Position numbers and translations under genes: made by a program
Notes under the pieces: generated by a model
The model's input: only the letters and a program-made list of their open reading frames with translations
Databases searched by the model: none
What the model was told of the DNA's origin: nothing
Part shown: in pieces, positions 1 to 13,400 of the stretch
Numbering within the stretch: position 1 is the stretch's first letter
Layout: each line of letters starts with the position of its first letter
Source: G965202915 sp965205955
GTDB lineage: Bacteria > Pseudomonadota > Gammaproteobacteria > Eutrophobiales > Eutrophobiaceae
DNA: 64,000 bases
Assembly: GCA_965205955.1 (NCBI GenBank)
Contig: OZ242192.1
Coordinates: 868,001-932,000, forward strand
Direction: 5' to 3'

Positions 1-43
1 CGTGGGCTTCCAGCAGGGCTTTGTATAGGGCAGTGGTACTCAT
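1..43 (-). CDS. DUF1640-like coiled-coil protein, N-terminal fragment (cut by window edge)
   Basis: The minus strand from 43 reads ATG then codons for MSTTALYKALLEAH before the window ends. This is the same N-terminus as the genes at 103-549, 29425, 30154 and 30822, so it is the start of another paralogue lying mostly outside the window. A sigma-70-like promoter lies just upstream (77-105) and overlaps the stop codon of the preceding paralogue. Only 14 residues are visible, so nothing can be said about its repeats or membrane anchor. Confidence 0.6.
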   Translation of the reverse strand, partial: MSTTALYKALLEAH

Positions 44-76
44 GGTTTTTGTTCCTGTAAGTTGGTGTTTTTCTCT

Positions 77-105
77 TTTATATAGCAGGGGTATGGGGTT
101 GTCTA
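77..105 (-). promoter_or_regulatory. sigma-70-like promoter for the edge DUF1640-like gene
   Basis: On the minus strand a TAGACA box (100-105) is followed after 17 bases by TATAAA (77-82). The arrangement and the C-rich spacer resemble the promoter at 1199-1227 before the gene ending at 819. It overlaps the stop codon (103-105) of the upstream paralogue, so the two genes may be transcribed separately. Confidence 0.5.
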
Positions 106-549
106 CAGTTTCTCGATGAGTGCGACTGCGGCAATGATGATGCCGGCAAGGGTGATGTTCCAGCGTAGCATTCTCATTTCCAGTCTGGCGAGGTCGGCTT
201 TGGAGGCCTTTTCTTCCAGTTTGTCTTCCAGTCTGGCTTCCAGCTTGGCCAGATCGGCTTTGGTGGCCTTTTCTTTCAGTTCGGCCTTCAGTTCGGCTTC
301 CAGTCTGGCTACAGCGGTTTTCAGGCCGGCGAGATCGGCTTTCAGACCGGCGATGTCGGCTTTGGTGGCCTTTTCTTTCAGTGCGGCCTTCAGTTCGGCC
401 TCCAGCCTGGTTATAACGGTTTTCAGGCCGGCGAGATCGGTTGTGGTGGCTATGTTGTCGGCGAAGGCCAGGCCTTCAACTGCTCTTTCGGCAGTTTTCT
501 CAGACACCTTGGCCTCCAACAGGGCCTTATATAATGCGGTGGTGCTCAT
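103..549 (-). CDS. DUF1640-like coiled-coil protein with C-terminal membrane anchor
   Basis: A 148-residue protein starting MSTTALYKALLEAKVSEKT. It has three parts: an N-terminal helical segment ending near NIATTTDL, a central coiled coil built from 16-residue units containing KEKATKAD, and a C-terminal hydrophobic helix (LAGIIIAAVALI) ending in EKL. This order matches the bacterial DUF1640 family, relatives of the mitochondrial CCDC90/MCUR1 coiled-coil proteins, whose bacterial function is not established. ATG at 549 is chosen because all paralogues start there. A longer reading from an upstream TTG would add eight residues belonging to the conserved leader. The gene has no clear Shine-Dalgarno sequence; its leader matches those of the three plus-strand paralogues. 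Confidence 0.8.
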   Translation of the reverse strand: MSTTALYKALLEAKVSEKTAERAVEGLAFADNIATTTDLAGLKTVITRLEAELKAALKEKATKADIAGLKADLAGLKTAVARLEAELKAELKEKATKADLAKLEARLEDKLEEKASKADLARLEMRMLRWNITLAGIIIAAVALIEKL

Positions 550-621
550 CGCGGTTTCAGGTGGAATACCCAATATTTATGAACATAGGTTGATGTTGCC
601 GGATGCCGCTCAGGGTGTCAA
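550..621 (-). promoter_or_regulatory. conserved leader of the DUF1640-like genes
   Basis: The roughly 70 bases before the ATG at 549 match, on the opposite strand, the leaders at about 29350-29424, 30080-30153 and 30748-30821. They contain TTGACA (minus strand, 616-621), a GCATCCGGCAACATCAACC block and CCACCTGAAACC just before the ATG. No good -10 box lies 16-18 bases from TTGACA and there is no AGGAGG, so the control signal is unclear. The conservation across four copies is plain. Confidence 0.4.
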
Positions 622-880
622 CCCCACCCTCACCCCGGCCCTCTCCCAGATGTAACACCCAGGGGGGAGTAAAACCAGGCGGCACTTGACTTGTCCCTGA
701 CCAGGCGGGTGCACATATAGCCCCCCTGACAAGGGGGGTTGGGGGGTTAAAACCATTGAGACCGGACTCCCAACCCCCCCAGCCCCCCTTGTCAGGGGGG
801 AGCAAAAGGTGTTTCAAATCAAACCCCACCCTCACCCGGCCCTCTCCCAGAGGGAGAGGGAGAAGCCTGAATAATAGCGC
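618..880. repeat. REP-like palindromic repeat cluster
   Basis: Intergenic DNA made of dispersed repeats seen elsewhere in the window. It holds a partial CCTCACCCCGGCCCTCTCCCA unit (about 627-652), a pair of inverted CCCCCCTTGTCAGGGGGG-type palindromes separated by GGTTAAAACC (about 719-802), and a CTCTCCCAGAGGGAGAGGG palindrome (842-860). The last runs into GAAGCCTGAATAATAGCGC. The final unit lies inside the 3' end of the gene at 819-1163 and supplies its last codons. Confidence 0.75.
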
Positions 881-1163
881 TTTTATCTAATACCTTATCC
901 CCTTGTTTTTCCAGTTTATTTTCCAGTTCTTTCAGTTTCTCTTTCAGTTTCTCTTCCAGTTTCTCTTTCAGTGTTTTCAGTTCTTTCAGTTTATCTTTCA
1001 ACTCTCCCAGTATATATTTCAGGCTGGCGATGTCGGCTGTGGTGGCCTTTCCTTCCAGTGCGGCGATAGCGGTTTCCAGACCGGAGATAGCGGTTATCAG
1101 ACCGGAGATAGCGGTTATCAGACCCTCAATGTAGGCTATGTCGTCGGATAGAGTAGTACTCAT
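819..1163 (-). CDS. small coiled-coil protein, divergent member of the MSTT family
   Basis: A 114-residue protein starting MSTTLSDDIAYIEGL. It has three ITAISGLxxAI-like heptad-rich units, then a K/E/L-rich coiled coil (residues about 45-90). It shares the MSTT start and a TTADIASLK segment with the DUF1640-like neighbours but lacks their C-terminal membrane helix. Its last 20 or so residues (DKSAIIQASPSPSGRGPGE) are encoded by the dispersed REP-like repeat, and the stop codon lies just past it, so the C-terminus looks like read-through into a repeat insertion. A good sigma-70 promoter precedes it. It may be a truncated paralogue that lost its anchor. Function unknown. Confidence 0.6.
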   Translation of the reverse strand: MSTTLSDDIAYIEGLITAISGLITAISGLETAIAALEGKATTADIASLKYILGELKDKLKELKTLKEKLEEKLKEKLKELENKLEKQGDKVLDKSAIIQASPSPSGRGPGEGGV

Positions 1164-1198
1164 AGTTTTAGTCCCTATAAAGCTAATTTTCCTCTCTT

Positions 1199-1227
1199 TA
1201 TATATAGCAGGGGCAGGGGGTTGTCAA
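1199..1227 (-). promoter_or_regulatory. sigma-70-like promoter for the gene at 819-1163
   Basis: On the minus strand TTGACA (1222-1227) is followed after 17 bases by TATATA (1199-1204), about 35 bases before the ATG at 1163. It is close to consensus and resembles the promoter of the edge paralogue (77-105). It is divergent from the promoter of the giant gene. Confidence 0.6.
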
Positions 1228-1256
1228 CCCCCTCAACCCCATACATACAAAACAAT

Positions 1257-1284
1257 TTGACAACCCCCAAAAACCCGCCATAAT
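1257..1284 (+). promoter_or_regulatory. probable promoter of the first giant gene
   Basis: TTGACA (1257-1262) and CATAAT (1279-1284) are separated by 16 bases on the plus strand. This would give a leader of about 145 bases before the ATG at 1436. A second possible -10 (TATACT, 1315-1320) has no convincing -35. A ribosome-binding site AGGAGAG (1421-1427) sits eight bases before the ATG. Confidence 0.5.
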
Positions 1285-1435
1285 AAAAAACATCGCACAA
1301 TTTTCAGTAACCCATATACTACACGAATGAGATCGAAACTTATGAAAGACACTCGTATAGATCAGGCTGCAAGCGTAGCAGTTTCCCTGAACAGAACCCC
1401 CAACCCACTTCACAAGCCCTAGGAGAGAAACTTTA

Positions 1436-4400
1436 ATGACTCAATTAAAACGGCTGGCATCCTGCGACATAGACAATCCTGTCACCTGTCGCCCTGAAAC
1501 ATCCAATCGTCGGCGCCGATGGTGGTACGCCGGCGCGCTCGGACGGCTGCTCGCAATGCTGGCGGCGGCCTGCACGCTCATTGCGCCCGTTTCGGCAATC
1601 GCGCAGACCTGCGACGGTGCGCTCACCTGGACCGGCATCGCCCCCGACTGCCTTGCGGGCGGCGCCAGCTACCGCATCCTGTTCGTCACCGCCGGCGTGC
1701 GCGACGCCAGCAGCAGCAACATCAACACCTACAACACCTTCGTCCAGGGACAGGCCGACGTCGCCACTGGCACCCCGTTCAGCGGCGTCACCTTCCGCGC
1801 CCTCGGCTCCACCGCCTCCACCGATGCCCGCGACAACACCATGACCACCGGCACCGGCGAGCAGATCTTCTACTATCGAGGGAACAAAGTGGCCGACAAC
1901 TACGCCGACCTCTACGACGGCAGTTGGGACACCAACAGTCCGAGGGACCAGAATGGCGCGAGTTCCTTTGCAAATTCCGTATGGACGGGTACCACCAGTG
2001 CTGGTGTCGGAGCCTCGGGCAACACATTAGGCTCTTCCTCCGTAGTAGCAGCCCTTCCAACAGACGGTGGCGATGGAGATATACTTAACAACGGCAGCTT
2101 CGAAAATAGGTTTGACCTTCGTCTCTACGCCCTCTCCGCCGTCCAGACCGCGCCCTTCTCCCCCGACACCGGCGCCGTCCCCGCCTTTGACCCCGCCGCC
2201 AGCATCCCTGACCAGGTGTATATTTCCCAGCGGGACATTGGCAGCATCACCCTGCCGGCCGCCACCGGCGGCGACGGCGCACTCACCTACAGCATCACCC
2301 CGGCCTTGCCCGCCGGCCTGACCTTGACCGGCAACGTCCTCACCGGCAACGTCAACACAGCCCCAACCGGCCCCACCACCTACACCTACCGGGTCAGCGA
2401 CAGCGACAGCAACACCACCGACACCGACACGCTCACCTTCACCATTGAATTCCTCGACCAGAATGGCCGCTTCGCGCCCATGTTCAGCAGCACGGCCAGC
2501 ATCCCCGCCCAGATCTACACCGAGGGCGTAGACATCGGCGCCGTCACGCTGCCGCGGGGATACGGTGGCAGTGACGGCGTGTTTGTCTACAGCACCACCC
2601 CGGCATTGCCGGACGGCCTGACCTTGAACGGACGCATCCTCACCGGCGCCCCGGGCACCGTGCAGACGGCCACCAGCTACACCTATGTGGTGAACGATGG
2701 CGACGAGTTTAGAGAAGCAAACGACTTCAGCACCCTCACGTTCGCCATCACCATTGAAGTATCACCCAACCAGCCCCCGGTCATCACCATTCCATCGGAT
2801 GCCGCTGCACTAGTCAGAGCCGGTGACCCCGTCGCATTTACCGTGACCGGCACGGACCCGGATGGCGATGACGGTGATCTGACATTTGGTGTCACAGCCA
2901 GTCCAACCGCCAACGTGGGCGCCGTGTTTAACACTGCATCGGGAGCATTTTCATGGACACCTGCCGCAACGCACGTCGGGGTTAATACATTTACCTTTAG
3001 GGTCACTGACGGCAATCCTGGCGGAATAGTCACCGCCACTCACACCATTCTTGTCATACCCGCAGACGCCCCCGCCATTGCAGAGTATAATGAAACAGTA
3101 AACGAAGGCGTCCCCATCCCCGGTCTTGCCACCGTAGTCACACCACCTGCGGGAGTCAGTCCGGTATACACCTACACGATCACAGACAGAGACACCTTAC
3201 CCGCATTGATTGCAAACTCGCTCGTTCCAACAACCGGCGTTTTTTCAAGACAATTTCCATGCGACCAACTAGATACCGGACAAACAGCCTATGCCTTTGA
3301 ATGGGAGTTGCGAAACAGTGATGGAGACCTGGTAGCAGGCGCCCAGGCAGGCGCCCTCACGCTGGCAAATGACCCCGCCTGTGTAACACCAATAACTGCC
3401 ACCCTCACCGGCCCCCTCACCGAAGTCGAGCTATTTGCCACACCCGCGCCCACCGTCACCGTCGAATTGGATGCCACCGAATACGTTGACCCCCTGGACA
3501 CCAGCCGCTTCACCGTCACCGAAAACATCCCCGGCATCGTCACCATCAGCAGTGTCGCCCGCACCAGCGCCACCGTCGCCACGCTCACGCTCGCCTATAA
3601 CAACGTCGACATCATCGCCCCCGGCATCATACGCATAACCGTACTCGCCGCCGGGCACACCAACAGCGGCGACCTGCGCACCAACAACCTCATAATCACC
3701 CCCAGACCCGGCGTCAACATCTGCGGCCGCACCCCGCAGGTGCGCGATGCCATTGTCGCCCTCTCGACGGACCCTGACTGCACCGCCGTCAACGATCTGG
3801 CCACCATTACCGACCTGAGTGTCTCCGGCCGGGGCGTCACCGCACTGCAAAGCGGCGATTTTGCCGGCATGACCGGGCTTAATACTTTAGCCCTGAGCAA
3901 CAACCAACTCACCACACTGCCCGCCGACATCTTTGCCGGCTTGCCCGCGCTTGGGATATTGGACTTGGAAAACAACAGCCTCTCCTCGCTCGAGCCCGCC
4001 ACCTTTGTCGGCTTGACGATGCTGGGGCAGTTGGAGTTGGATCAAAACCAACTCACCACACTGCCCGCCGACATCTTTGCCGGCTTGCCCGCGCTTGGGA
4101 TACTGGACTTGGCAAGCAACCAATTCGAGGCACTGCCCGCCACCGTTTTTAACCAACTCGCTGCGATCACCACACTCCGTTTGAACGGCAACCCGTTCAC
4201 GCCCGCCACCGGACTGCCCGCCGGCATCTTTGACGAGATCCTTGATTCCATAACCGGCGGCGCTGGCACGGCTCTCACTGTTGACGACACCGCCCGCGCC
4301 GGCCATTTTGTCTGCTCCCGTGCCGACGTCGCAGCCGTGCTCGCCGCCACCGCCAGCGTCACCGACTGCCTGCGCATCACCACCACCGAACTCAACACCT

Positions 4401-7400
4401 TCGTACAGGCCGACACCGTCCTCAGTGCCCTGACCATTTCCGACGGGGTCCTCACACCCGCCTTTGACCCGGCCACCGACGCCTACACCGTCGCCGTGCA
4501 AAACAGCGTCGCCAGCGTCACCGTCACGCCGACTGCCAGACAGAGCAACGCCACCATTACCGTTGCAGTCGCACCGACCACCAGCGGCAACCCCAGCGCC
4601 GCCCTCATGCTCACCGAAGGCACCCCGCTGGCGGTAGAAATCATCGTCACCGCCCCGGGCGGCGGCACCGCCACCTACACCGTAACCGTCAGCCGCCCGG
4701 CGGATACCTCGGTAGCCGCGACGCTCACCGGCACACTCACCGAGACCAATCTGTTTGCCGGCGACGTCGACCTGACCCTGGCGCTGGCCGGCACCCGATT
4801 TGAAAACGGAGTAGCGCCCGCCGACTTCAGCCTCAGTGACACCATAGACGGCGACCTCAGCATCGCCCGTGTCACCATCCTGCCCAGCAGCAGCAGCGCA
4901 ACCGCCACCGTCAGACTGACGCACAGCGGCGAAGACATCACCGCCCCTGGCACGGTGACAATGACCTTGCTGGCTTCCGGGCACACCGGCAGCGACAACC
5001 TGGCCGCCGGCAGTCTGAACGTTACCATCAGCACCGGCGCCAATATATGCGGACGGACGAGGCTGGTGCGGGAGAGGATTATCGCTGCCTCTACTGCCAC
5101 CGAGTGTACCAGCGTGACCGATCTGGCGACGATAACGGATATTACTCTGTTTGGTCGGGTTGTCGCTACGCTGCAAAGCGGCGATTTTGCCGGCCTGGAT
5201 GCGCTTAGCACTTTGGATTTGGGCCTCAACGATCTGCAATCGCTGCCCGCCGACATCTTTAACGGCCTGGATACGCTTACACGTTTGCACCTGAACCGTA
5301 ACCAACTCACCACCCTCGATGCCAACGTCTTTGCCGGCCTGAACGCGCTGAGGACTTTGCGTTTGGCCAACAACCCTTTCACGGCGAACACCGGCCTGCC
5401 CCCCGGCATCTTTGACGACGTGGTCGATACACTCGGCACCATTTCCACCAGAGGCAGCGCCGGATTCAGCGTTGACGACAACGTCCGCAACGCCCATTTC
5501 ATCTGCAGCCGTGACGACTTCGACGCCATAGTCGCCTTCACCACCGGCGTCGACTGCCTGCGCATCACCACCGCGCAATTGGCCGCCTTCACGAACGCCG
5601 ATGCCAGCCTGCGGACGCTGACGACCTCCGTCGGCGAATTGAGACCCGCCTTCGACCCGGAAGTCACCGCTTATAACGTCGCCGTGGCTGCCGACGTGGA
5701 GAGCATCACCGTCAGGCCGACCGCCAACGAGGACGCCGCCATCACCACCGTGAACGGCGCCACGGTGGCCAGCAGCTCTTCCAGCACGCCGATCGCACTC
5801 ACTGCCGGCGCCGCCGTGCCGATCACCATCGTCGTCACCGGCGGGGACGGCAGCGCCGAGCGCACCTACACAATCATGGTAACCCGTGGCGGGGCGGCTG
5901 CTGCTTTGAGTGCAGCCAGCCCTTTGACCGAGGCGGTACTGTTCGGCGGGGCGGGGCCGCGAACAGTGCAGGTAGATATGGAACGCACCGAATTTGTCGG
6001 CACTGCCGACCTGACGGGGGCCGACTTCACCGTGACCGAAACCATAGACGGGACGGTGAGCCCGGTCTCTGATGTCACCCGCACCAGCGCTACACGGGCA
6101 TTTCTGGTACTCGAACACTCCGGTGAAGACATCACCGCCAACGGCACCCTGGCCGTAACCGTACTCGAATCCGGGCACACCGGCAGCGGCGACCTGATTA
6201 CCAACACCATCCCGGTTACCGCCAGCGCCGGCGCCAACGTATGCGGGCGCACCGCAGAGGTGGTGGCTGAGATTGTCAACCAGTCCTCAGCCAGCGAATG
6301 CACGAGTATCACCGATCTGGCTACGATTACCCTCCTTGACCTTAGAGGTGATGGCATCGACGCACTGCAAAGCGGCGATTTTGCCGGCTTGTCCGCCCTT
6401 GGGCAGTTGAATTTGTTCAACAACAACCTCGAAACACTGCCCCTCGACGTTTTTGCCGGCCTGACCACGGTGGATGAGTTGTTCATAAATACTAACAACT
6501 TCGCATCCCTGCCCGTCGGCATCTTTGACGGTCTGACCGCGCTTGCGAATTTAGCCTTGGCCGACAACCCGTTCACCCCGGGAACCGGTCTGCCCGCCGG
6601 CATCTTTGACGACGTGCTCGATACCCTGGGTCCCGTTGCAACCGGTGGAGGCGTCGGACTTGCCGTCGACGCCGTCGGCCGCGCCGCCCATTTTGTCTGC
6701 AGCCGTGACGATGCCGATTCCGTTGTCGCCACCACCGCCGGCGTGGACAACTGCCTGCGCATCACCGCCGCCCAACTCACCGCCTTCCCGATGATCGACG
6801 CCACCCTCAGTGCCCTGACCATTTCCGACGGTGTGCTGACGCCGGCCTTTAACCCGGCCACCGACGCCTATGACGTCACCGTGCAAAACACCTTGGCCAG
6901 CGTCACGGTGACGCCGACGGCCAACCAGAGCGGCGCCGCCATTACCGTCCAAAACGTGGCGGTCACCAGCGGCAACCCCAGCGCAGACCTTATGCTGGCG
7001 GCAGGCGCTTCGCTGGATATAGTCATCGAGGTGACCGCCCCGGACGACATCACGACAGAGACCTACACCGTAACCGTCACCCGCCCGGCAGGCGGGACAA
7101 CGGCGACGCTGGTCGGCACGCTCACCGAGGCCAATCTGTTTGCCGGCTCCGTCACGGTAACCATGACGCTGACCGGCGACCAATTTCTCCTACCGGCGGT
7201 GTCAGACTTCCGCATCAGTGACACCATAGACGGCGACCTCAGAATCACCGGTGTCACCGCCGCCAGCACCGTAACCTCCACAGTCACAATAACGCTGGCG
7301 TACAGCGGCGAGGACATCACTGCCGACGGTGAGGTGATGATGACCCTGCTGTCTTCCGGGCTTGACTCCGGCAGCGTTGACCTGGCTACCAACAGTCTGA

Positions 7401-10400
7401 TGATCACCGCCAGCGAGGGCACGAACGTCTGCAGGCGGACGGCACAGGTGCGGGATGGAATTGTCGCTGCGCGATCTGCCAGCGATTGTACGAGTGTGAC
7501 TTTTATCTTTTCAACTTCGTTCCTTGATCTGAATGGTCAGGGCATCTCAACGTTGCAAAGCGGTGATTTTGCCGGTTTGTCGAATATGACGAATTTAAAT
7601 TTAGCCAACAACGACCTCTCCTCACTGCCCCCCGGCATTTTTAACGGCTTGGCAGGACTGCAAGATTTATTTTTGTCCGGCAACGACCTCTCCTCACTGC
7701 CAGACAACGTTTTTAGCGGATTGACGATGCTTCGGCGATTGTTTTTGTCAGAAACCGGCCTTAGCACACTCGATGCCAATACTTTTGGCGGCTTGAATGC
7801 GCTTAGCGGCCTGGATTTTGTAGACAACGACATGCTCACGCCGGGCACCGGCCTGCCCGCTGGCATCTTTGACGACGTGATCGATACCCTGGGCGCCATT
7901 GACACCGACTTCAATGTCGACGACACCGTCCGCGCCGCCCACTTTGTCTGCTCCCGTCCCGACTTCGCGGCGATTGAAGCGGCCAACGGCGATACCGACT
8001 GCCTCCTCATCTCCTCGGCGCAATTGACCGCCATCACCGACCTGGATGCCAGCCTGAGCGCATTGACCATCTCCGCCGGCGAATTGAGACCCGCCTTCGA
8101 CCCGGCCACCACCGCCTATGACGTCGCCGTGGCCGACAGCGTGGCAACGGTCACCATTACGCCGACCGCCAACGAGGACGTCGCCACCATTACCGTGAAC
8201 GGCGACGACTTGGACAGCGGCACTGCCAGCGACGCGATCACACTCACTTCCGGCACCGCCGTGCCGGTCACCGTCGTCGTCACCGCCGGGGACGGCAGCA
8301 CCGAGCGCACCTACACCGTCATGGTGACGAGGGGCGCGCCGGCGGCGGTGTTGGCGGTAGGCACCCCCTTGACCGAGGCGAGTCTGTTCGGCATTGCGTC
8401 GAATCGGCGCGCGCAGGTGGATCTGGAACGCACCGAATTTGTCGGCACTGCCGACCTGACCACGGACGACTTCACCGTGAGCGATACCCTGGACGGGACG
8501 GTGAGCCTGGCTAGTGTCCAACGCACCGGCGCAAGCCGGGCCCTCCTGACACTCGAACACTCCGGTGAAGACATCACCGCCAACGGCGTCATATCCATAA
8601 CCGTACTCGCATCCGGGCACACCGGCAGCGGCGACCTGGTTACCAACACCATCCCGATTACCGCCAGCGCCGGCGCCAATATATGCGGCCGCACACCGGC
8701 GGTGCGCGATGCCATCCTCGCCGCATCCTCGGCCACCGAATGCACCAGCGTCACCGATTTAGCCACGCTGCTGGATTCAGGTAGCGAATCCCTGGACCTG
8801 TCCGGTCAGACGCTCACCGCCTTGCGACCCGGCGACTTCGCCGGCCTGACCGGGCTTATAAACCTGGACCTGTCCAACAACCGCCTCGCATCCTTGCCCG
8901 TGGGCATCTTTGACGACTTGTCGGCAGTTGGAGGCTTGCGCTTGAACAACAACCGCCTCGTCTCCCTGGACCCCGAAATTTTTGACGGCTTCGATGACAG
9001 CCTCTTTGGTATCCGTTTGAGCAACAACCTGCTTGAGTCCCTGCCCGCCGACATCTTTGCAGGCATTCCGAACGTTGCGGGTGAATTGACCTTGGACAAC
9101 AACCGCCTCACCGAACTGCCTGCAACGATTTTTGACGGTATTAACCGAGGTAATGTGGCAGGCGTGAGACTCTTCAACAACCCGTGGACGCCGGGAACCG
9201 GCCTGCCCGCCGGTGTCTTTGACGGTCTAATCGGTGGATTCATAACCACCGGCTTGGCCGGCTTTTCAGTGGACGCCGCCGTCCGGGCCGCCCACTTTGT
9301 CTGCTCCCGCCCCGACGCTGCCCTCGTTGTGGCCTCTGTCTCCACCACCATTGCCAGCCCCACGACGGCAGGTCAATGCCCCGTGATCACCAGCGCCCAA
9401 CTCGACGCATTCATACAGACGGACACCAGCCTCAGCGCCCTGGGCATTTCCGCCGGCACCCTGGTGCCGGACTTTGACCGGGCCATCAACGCCTACACCG
9501 TCGCCGTGCAAGTCGGTGTGGGAGAAGTCACCATAACCCCCACCGCCAACCAGGGCGGCGCCATTACCGTTGAAGGCGAAGACGTGAATAGCGGCAGCGC
9601 CAGCGATCCCCTTGATCTGGTGGCCGGCACCCCGCTGGTGGTAGACATAGAAGTCACCGCCCTGGACGGCAGCACCACCGGCGCCCACACCGTAACCGTC
9701 ACCCGTGCCGCCACCGGCGGCGCATCTGCCGCCCTCAGCGGCACGATCACCGAGGCCAACCTGTTTGCCGGCGCCGCCGTTGCGACCATGACACTGACCG
9801 ACACCGGATTTGAAAGCGGAGTAGCGCCCGCCGACTTCGGGATCAGTGACAACATAGACGGCGACCTCAGCATCACCGGCGTCACCGTCGCCGACGGCAG
9901 CACCCTGACCGCCACGATCATGCTCACACACAGCGGCGGGGACATCACCAGCGGCGAATTGTCCATCACCCTGCTGGACTCCGGGCACACCGGCAGCGGC
10001 AACCTGCCCGCCGGCACCCTGGCGATCACCGCCAGCGCCGGTGACTACGTCTGCGGACGCACAGCAGCAGTGCAGGCCGCCATTACCACCGCCAGCGCCA
10101 ATGACAACTGCACCAACATCACCGACCTGGACACCATTACCGCCCTCGATCTATCCAACCGGGGGATCACCAGGCTGCAAGACGGCGACCTGGACGGGCT
10201 GGATGCGCTCGCCACGCTCGCGCTGGCCGGCAACCCCTTCACCGCCGGCGGACTGCCCGCCGGGATCTTTGACGGCGTGTTGGACACCCTGGGCGACGTT
10301 GGTACCGCCTTCACCGTCGACAACGCCGTCCGCCAAGCGCATTTCATTTGCTCCCGTGCCGACGGCGGCGCCATAGTTGCCGCCACCGCCGGCGTCACCG

Positions 10401-13400
10401 ACTGCCTGCGGATTACCCAGGCGCAACTGACCGCCTTCCCGGCCATAGACGCCAGCCTGAGCGCGCTGACGCTGTCCGTCGGCGACCTGATGCCCAGCTT
10501 TGACCCGGCGACCACCAACTACAACGTCGGCGTAGGCGACGTGGAGAGCGTCACCGTCACGCCCACCGCCAACCAGAGCGGCGCCACCATTACCGTGAAC
10601 GGCGCCGACGTGGACAGCGGCAGCGCCAGTGTCGCCGTGACGCTGACGGCGAACATGCCGGAAACGATCACGATTCAGGTGACCGCTACCGATACGAGTA
10701 TCACCAGGGATTATGTGGTGATGGTGACGAGGGAGGGGGCTGCGGCGGCGTTGGTGGTACTCACCGTCTTGAACGAGGCGTCGCTGTTCAGCGACACCGC
10801 CTCGTTTCGGCAGGTGGCGTTGGTTCTGGAACGCACCGAATTTGTGCCCGCTGCCGATCTGAGCGGGGACGACTTCACCGTGAGCGATACCGTGGACGGG
10901 ACGGTGAGCCTGGCTTCTGTTTCCCGTGACGACGCTACAAATGCAACAATAACACTGGAATACACCGGCACCGACATCACCGCCAACGGCGGCGTATCCA
11001 TAACCGTACTCGCATCCGCCCACACCGGCAGCGGCGACCTGATTACCAACACTCAACCGATTATCGCCAGCGACGGTGTCAATATCTGCGGGCGGACGGC
11101 ACAGGTGCAGGATATAATTATCGGCATATCCTCAGCCAGCGAATGCACGGGTATCACGGATTTGGATACGATCACGAACCTTAATATAGGCGCCCAAAAC
11201 ATCACCGCACTGCAAAGCGGTGATTTTGCCGGCATGTCGGGGCTTCAGCAGTTACGTATGGGAGCCAACTCAATCTCTACACTGCCCGCCGACATCTTTG
11301 CCGGCTTGACGGAGCTTGTCGTATTGGGTTTGGGCAACATCGGCTTATCCTCGATCGATGCCAACACCTTTGCCGGCTTGACCATGCTGGGGCAGTTGGA
11401 ATTGCAGGGAAACCAACTCACCTCGCTGCCCGCCGGCATTTTTGACGGCCTGAGGGCGCTTCTAATACTAGAATTGCAAAACAACCGACTCGAGGAACTG
11501 CCCGCCGGCATTTTTGACGACCTGGATTCGCTGAATTCTCCGAGTTTTGGTGGAAACCGTTTCACGCCGGGCACCGGACTGCCCGCCGGCATCTTGGACG
11601 AGATCCTTGATACCGTAACGGACATGCCTGGCGCGACTTTCGCTGTAGACGACAACGTCCGCAACGCCCACTTTGTCTGCTCATCCCCGTTGGTCGATGC
11701 CATTGTAGCCGCCACCACCGGCGTCACCGACTGCTTCCGCATCACCTCCGCCCAACTCACCGCCTTCGGAATGGTCGACACCTCCCTCAGCGCCCTGACC
11801 GTCTCCGACGGTATCTTGACGCCGGCCTTTGACCCGGCCGTCGACACCTATACCGTCGCCGTGCAACTCGGTGTGCCCAGAGTCACCATAACCCCCACCG
11901 CCACCCAGGACGGCGCCACCATTACCGTTGCAGGCACAACGGTCACCAGCGGCAGCAGTATCGCCGTCCCGGCGTCCCCGGCGGCGCTGACGGCTGGCGT
12001 CGGGCTGGATATAGCAATTGAAGTCACCGCCCCGGACACCACCACCACCGACATCTACACCGTAACCGCCACACGAGGGGGTCCCGGAATGACGCCGCCA
12101 CGTGCCGACGTCAGCGGCACGATCACCGAGTCCGATCTGTTTGCCGGCACCGCCGTTGTGACCATGACGCTGCGCGAAACCGAATTTGTCGCCGCCGCCG
12201 ACCTGATGCCGGATGACTTCAACCTCAGTGACACCGTAGAAGGCGACATCAGCATCGCCGGTGTCACCCGCGACAGCACCACAGCCGCCACGATCATGCT
12301 GGCACACAGCGGCGAGGACATCACCGCCGGTGAATTGATACTTGACCTGCTGGCTACCGGGCACACCGGCAGCGGCACCCTGCCCGCCGGCAGTCTGGCG
12401 ATCACCGCCAGCGCCGGTGAGTATATATGCGACCGCACGGCGGCAGTGCGGGATGCCATTACCACCGCCAGCGCCGGTGACGACTGCACCAACATCACCG
12501 ACTTGGCCACCATTACCGCCCTCGATCTATCCAACCGGGGGATCACCAGGCTGCAAGACGGCGACCTGGACGGGCTGGCTGCGCTGGCAACGCTGGCGCT
12601 GGCCGGCAACCCCTTCACCGCCGGCGGACTGCCCGCCGGGATCTTTGACGACGTGTTGGACACCCTGGGCGACGTTGGTACCGCCTTCACCGTCGACAAC
12701 GCCGTCCGCCAGGCGCATTTCATCTGCTCCCGTGCCGACGGCGGCGCGATAGTTGCCGCCACCGCCGGCGTCACCGACTGCCTGCGGATTACCGAGGCGC
12801 AACTGACCGCTTTCCCGGCCATAGACGCCAGCCTGAGCGCGCTGACACTGTCCGCCGGTGACCTGATGCCCAGCTTTGACCCGGCGATCACCAACTACAA
12901 CGTCGGCGTAGACGCCGGCAGCGTCACCGTCACGCCCACCGCCAACCAGAGCGGCGCGGTGATCAGCGTCAACGGCGCCACCGTAGTCAGCGGCAGCGCC
13001 AGTGTCGCCGTGCCGCTGGTGGCAGGTACGGCGGTACCGATCACCATTCAGGTGACCGCTACCGATACGAGTACGACCAGGGATTATGTGGTGATGGTGA
13101 CGAGGGGGGGGGCTGTAGCTAGTGTGGTGGATGCCGGGGGGTTTCCCGTGACCGAGGCGAGGCTGTCCAACATCACCACGCTTCGGCGGGTGCAGGTGTT
13201 TGTGAATGTGGAACGCACCGAATTTGTGCCCTCTGCCGATCTGACGGGGGACGACTTCATAGTGAGCGATACCCTGGACGGGACGGTGAGCTTGACTAGT
13301 AGTTTCAGCCGCACCTCCGCTACACAGGCTCTTTTGACGTTGGAATACTCCGGCGAAGACATCACCACCGACGGCGGCATATCCATAACGGTACTCGCAT

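Noticed and set aside
557..835. 92-codon minus-strand frame in the first REP-like cluster
   Set aside because: It is made of repeat sequence and ends in the leader of the DUF1640-like gene; no independent support.
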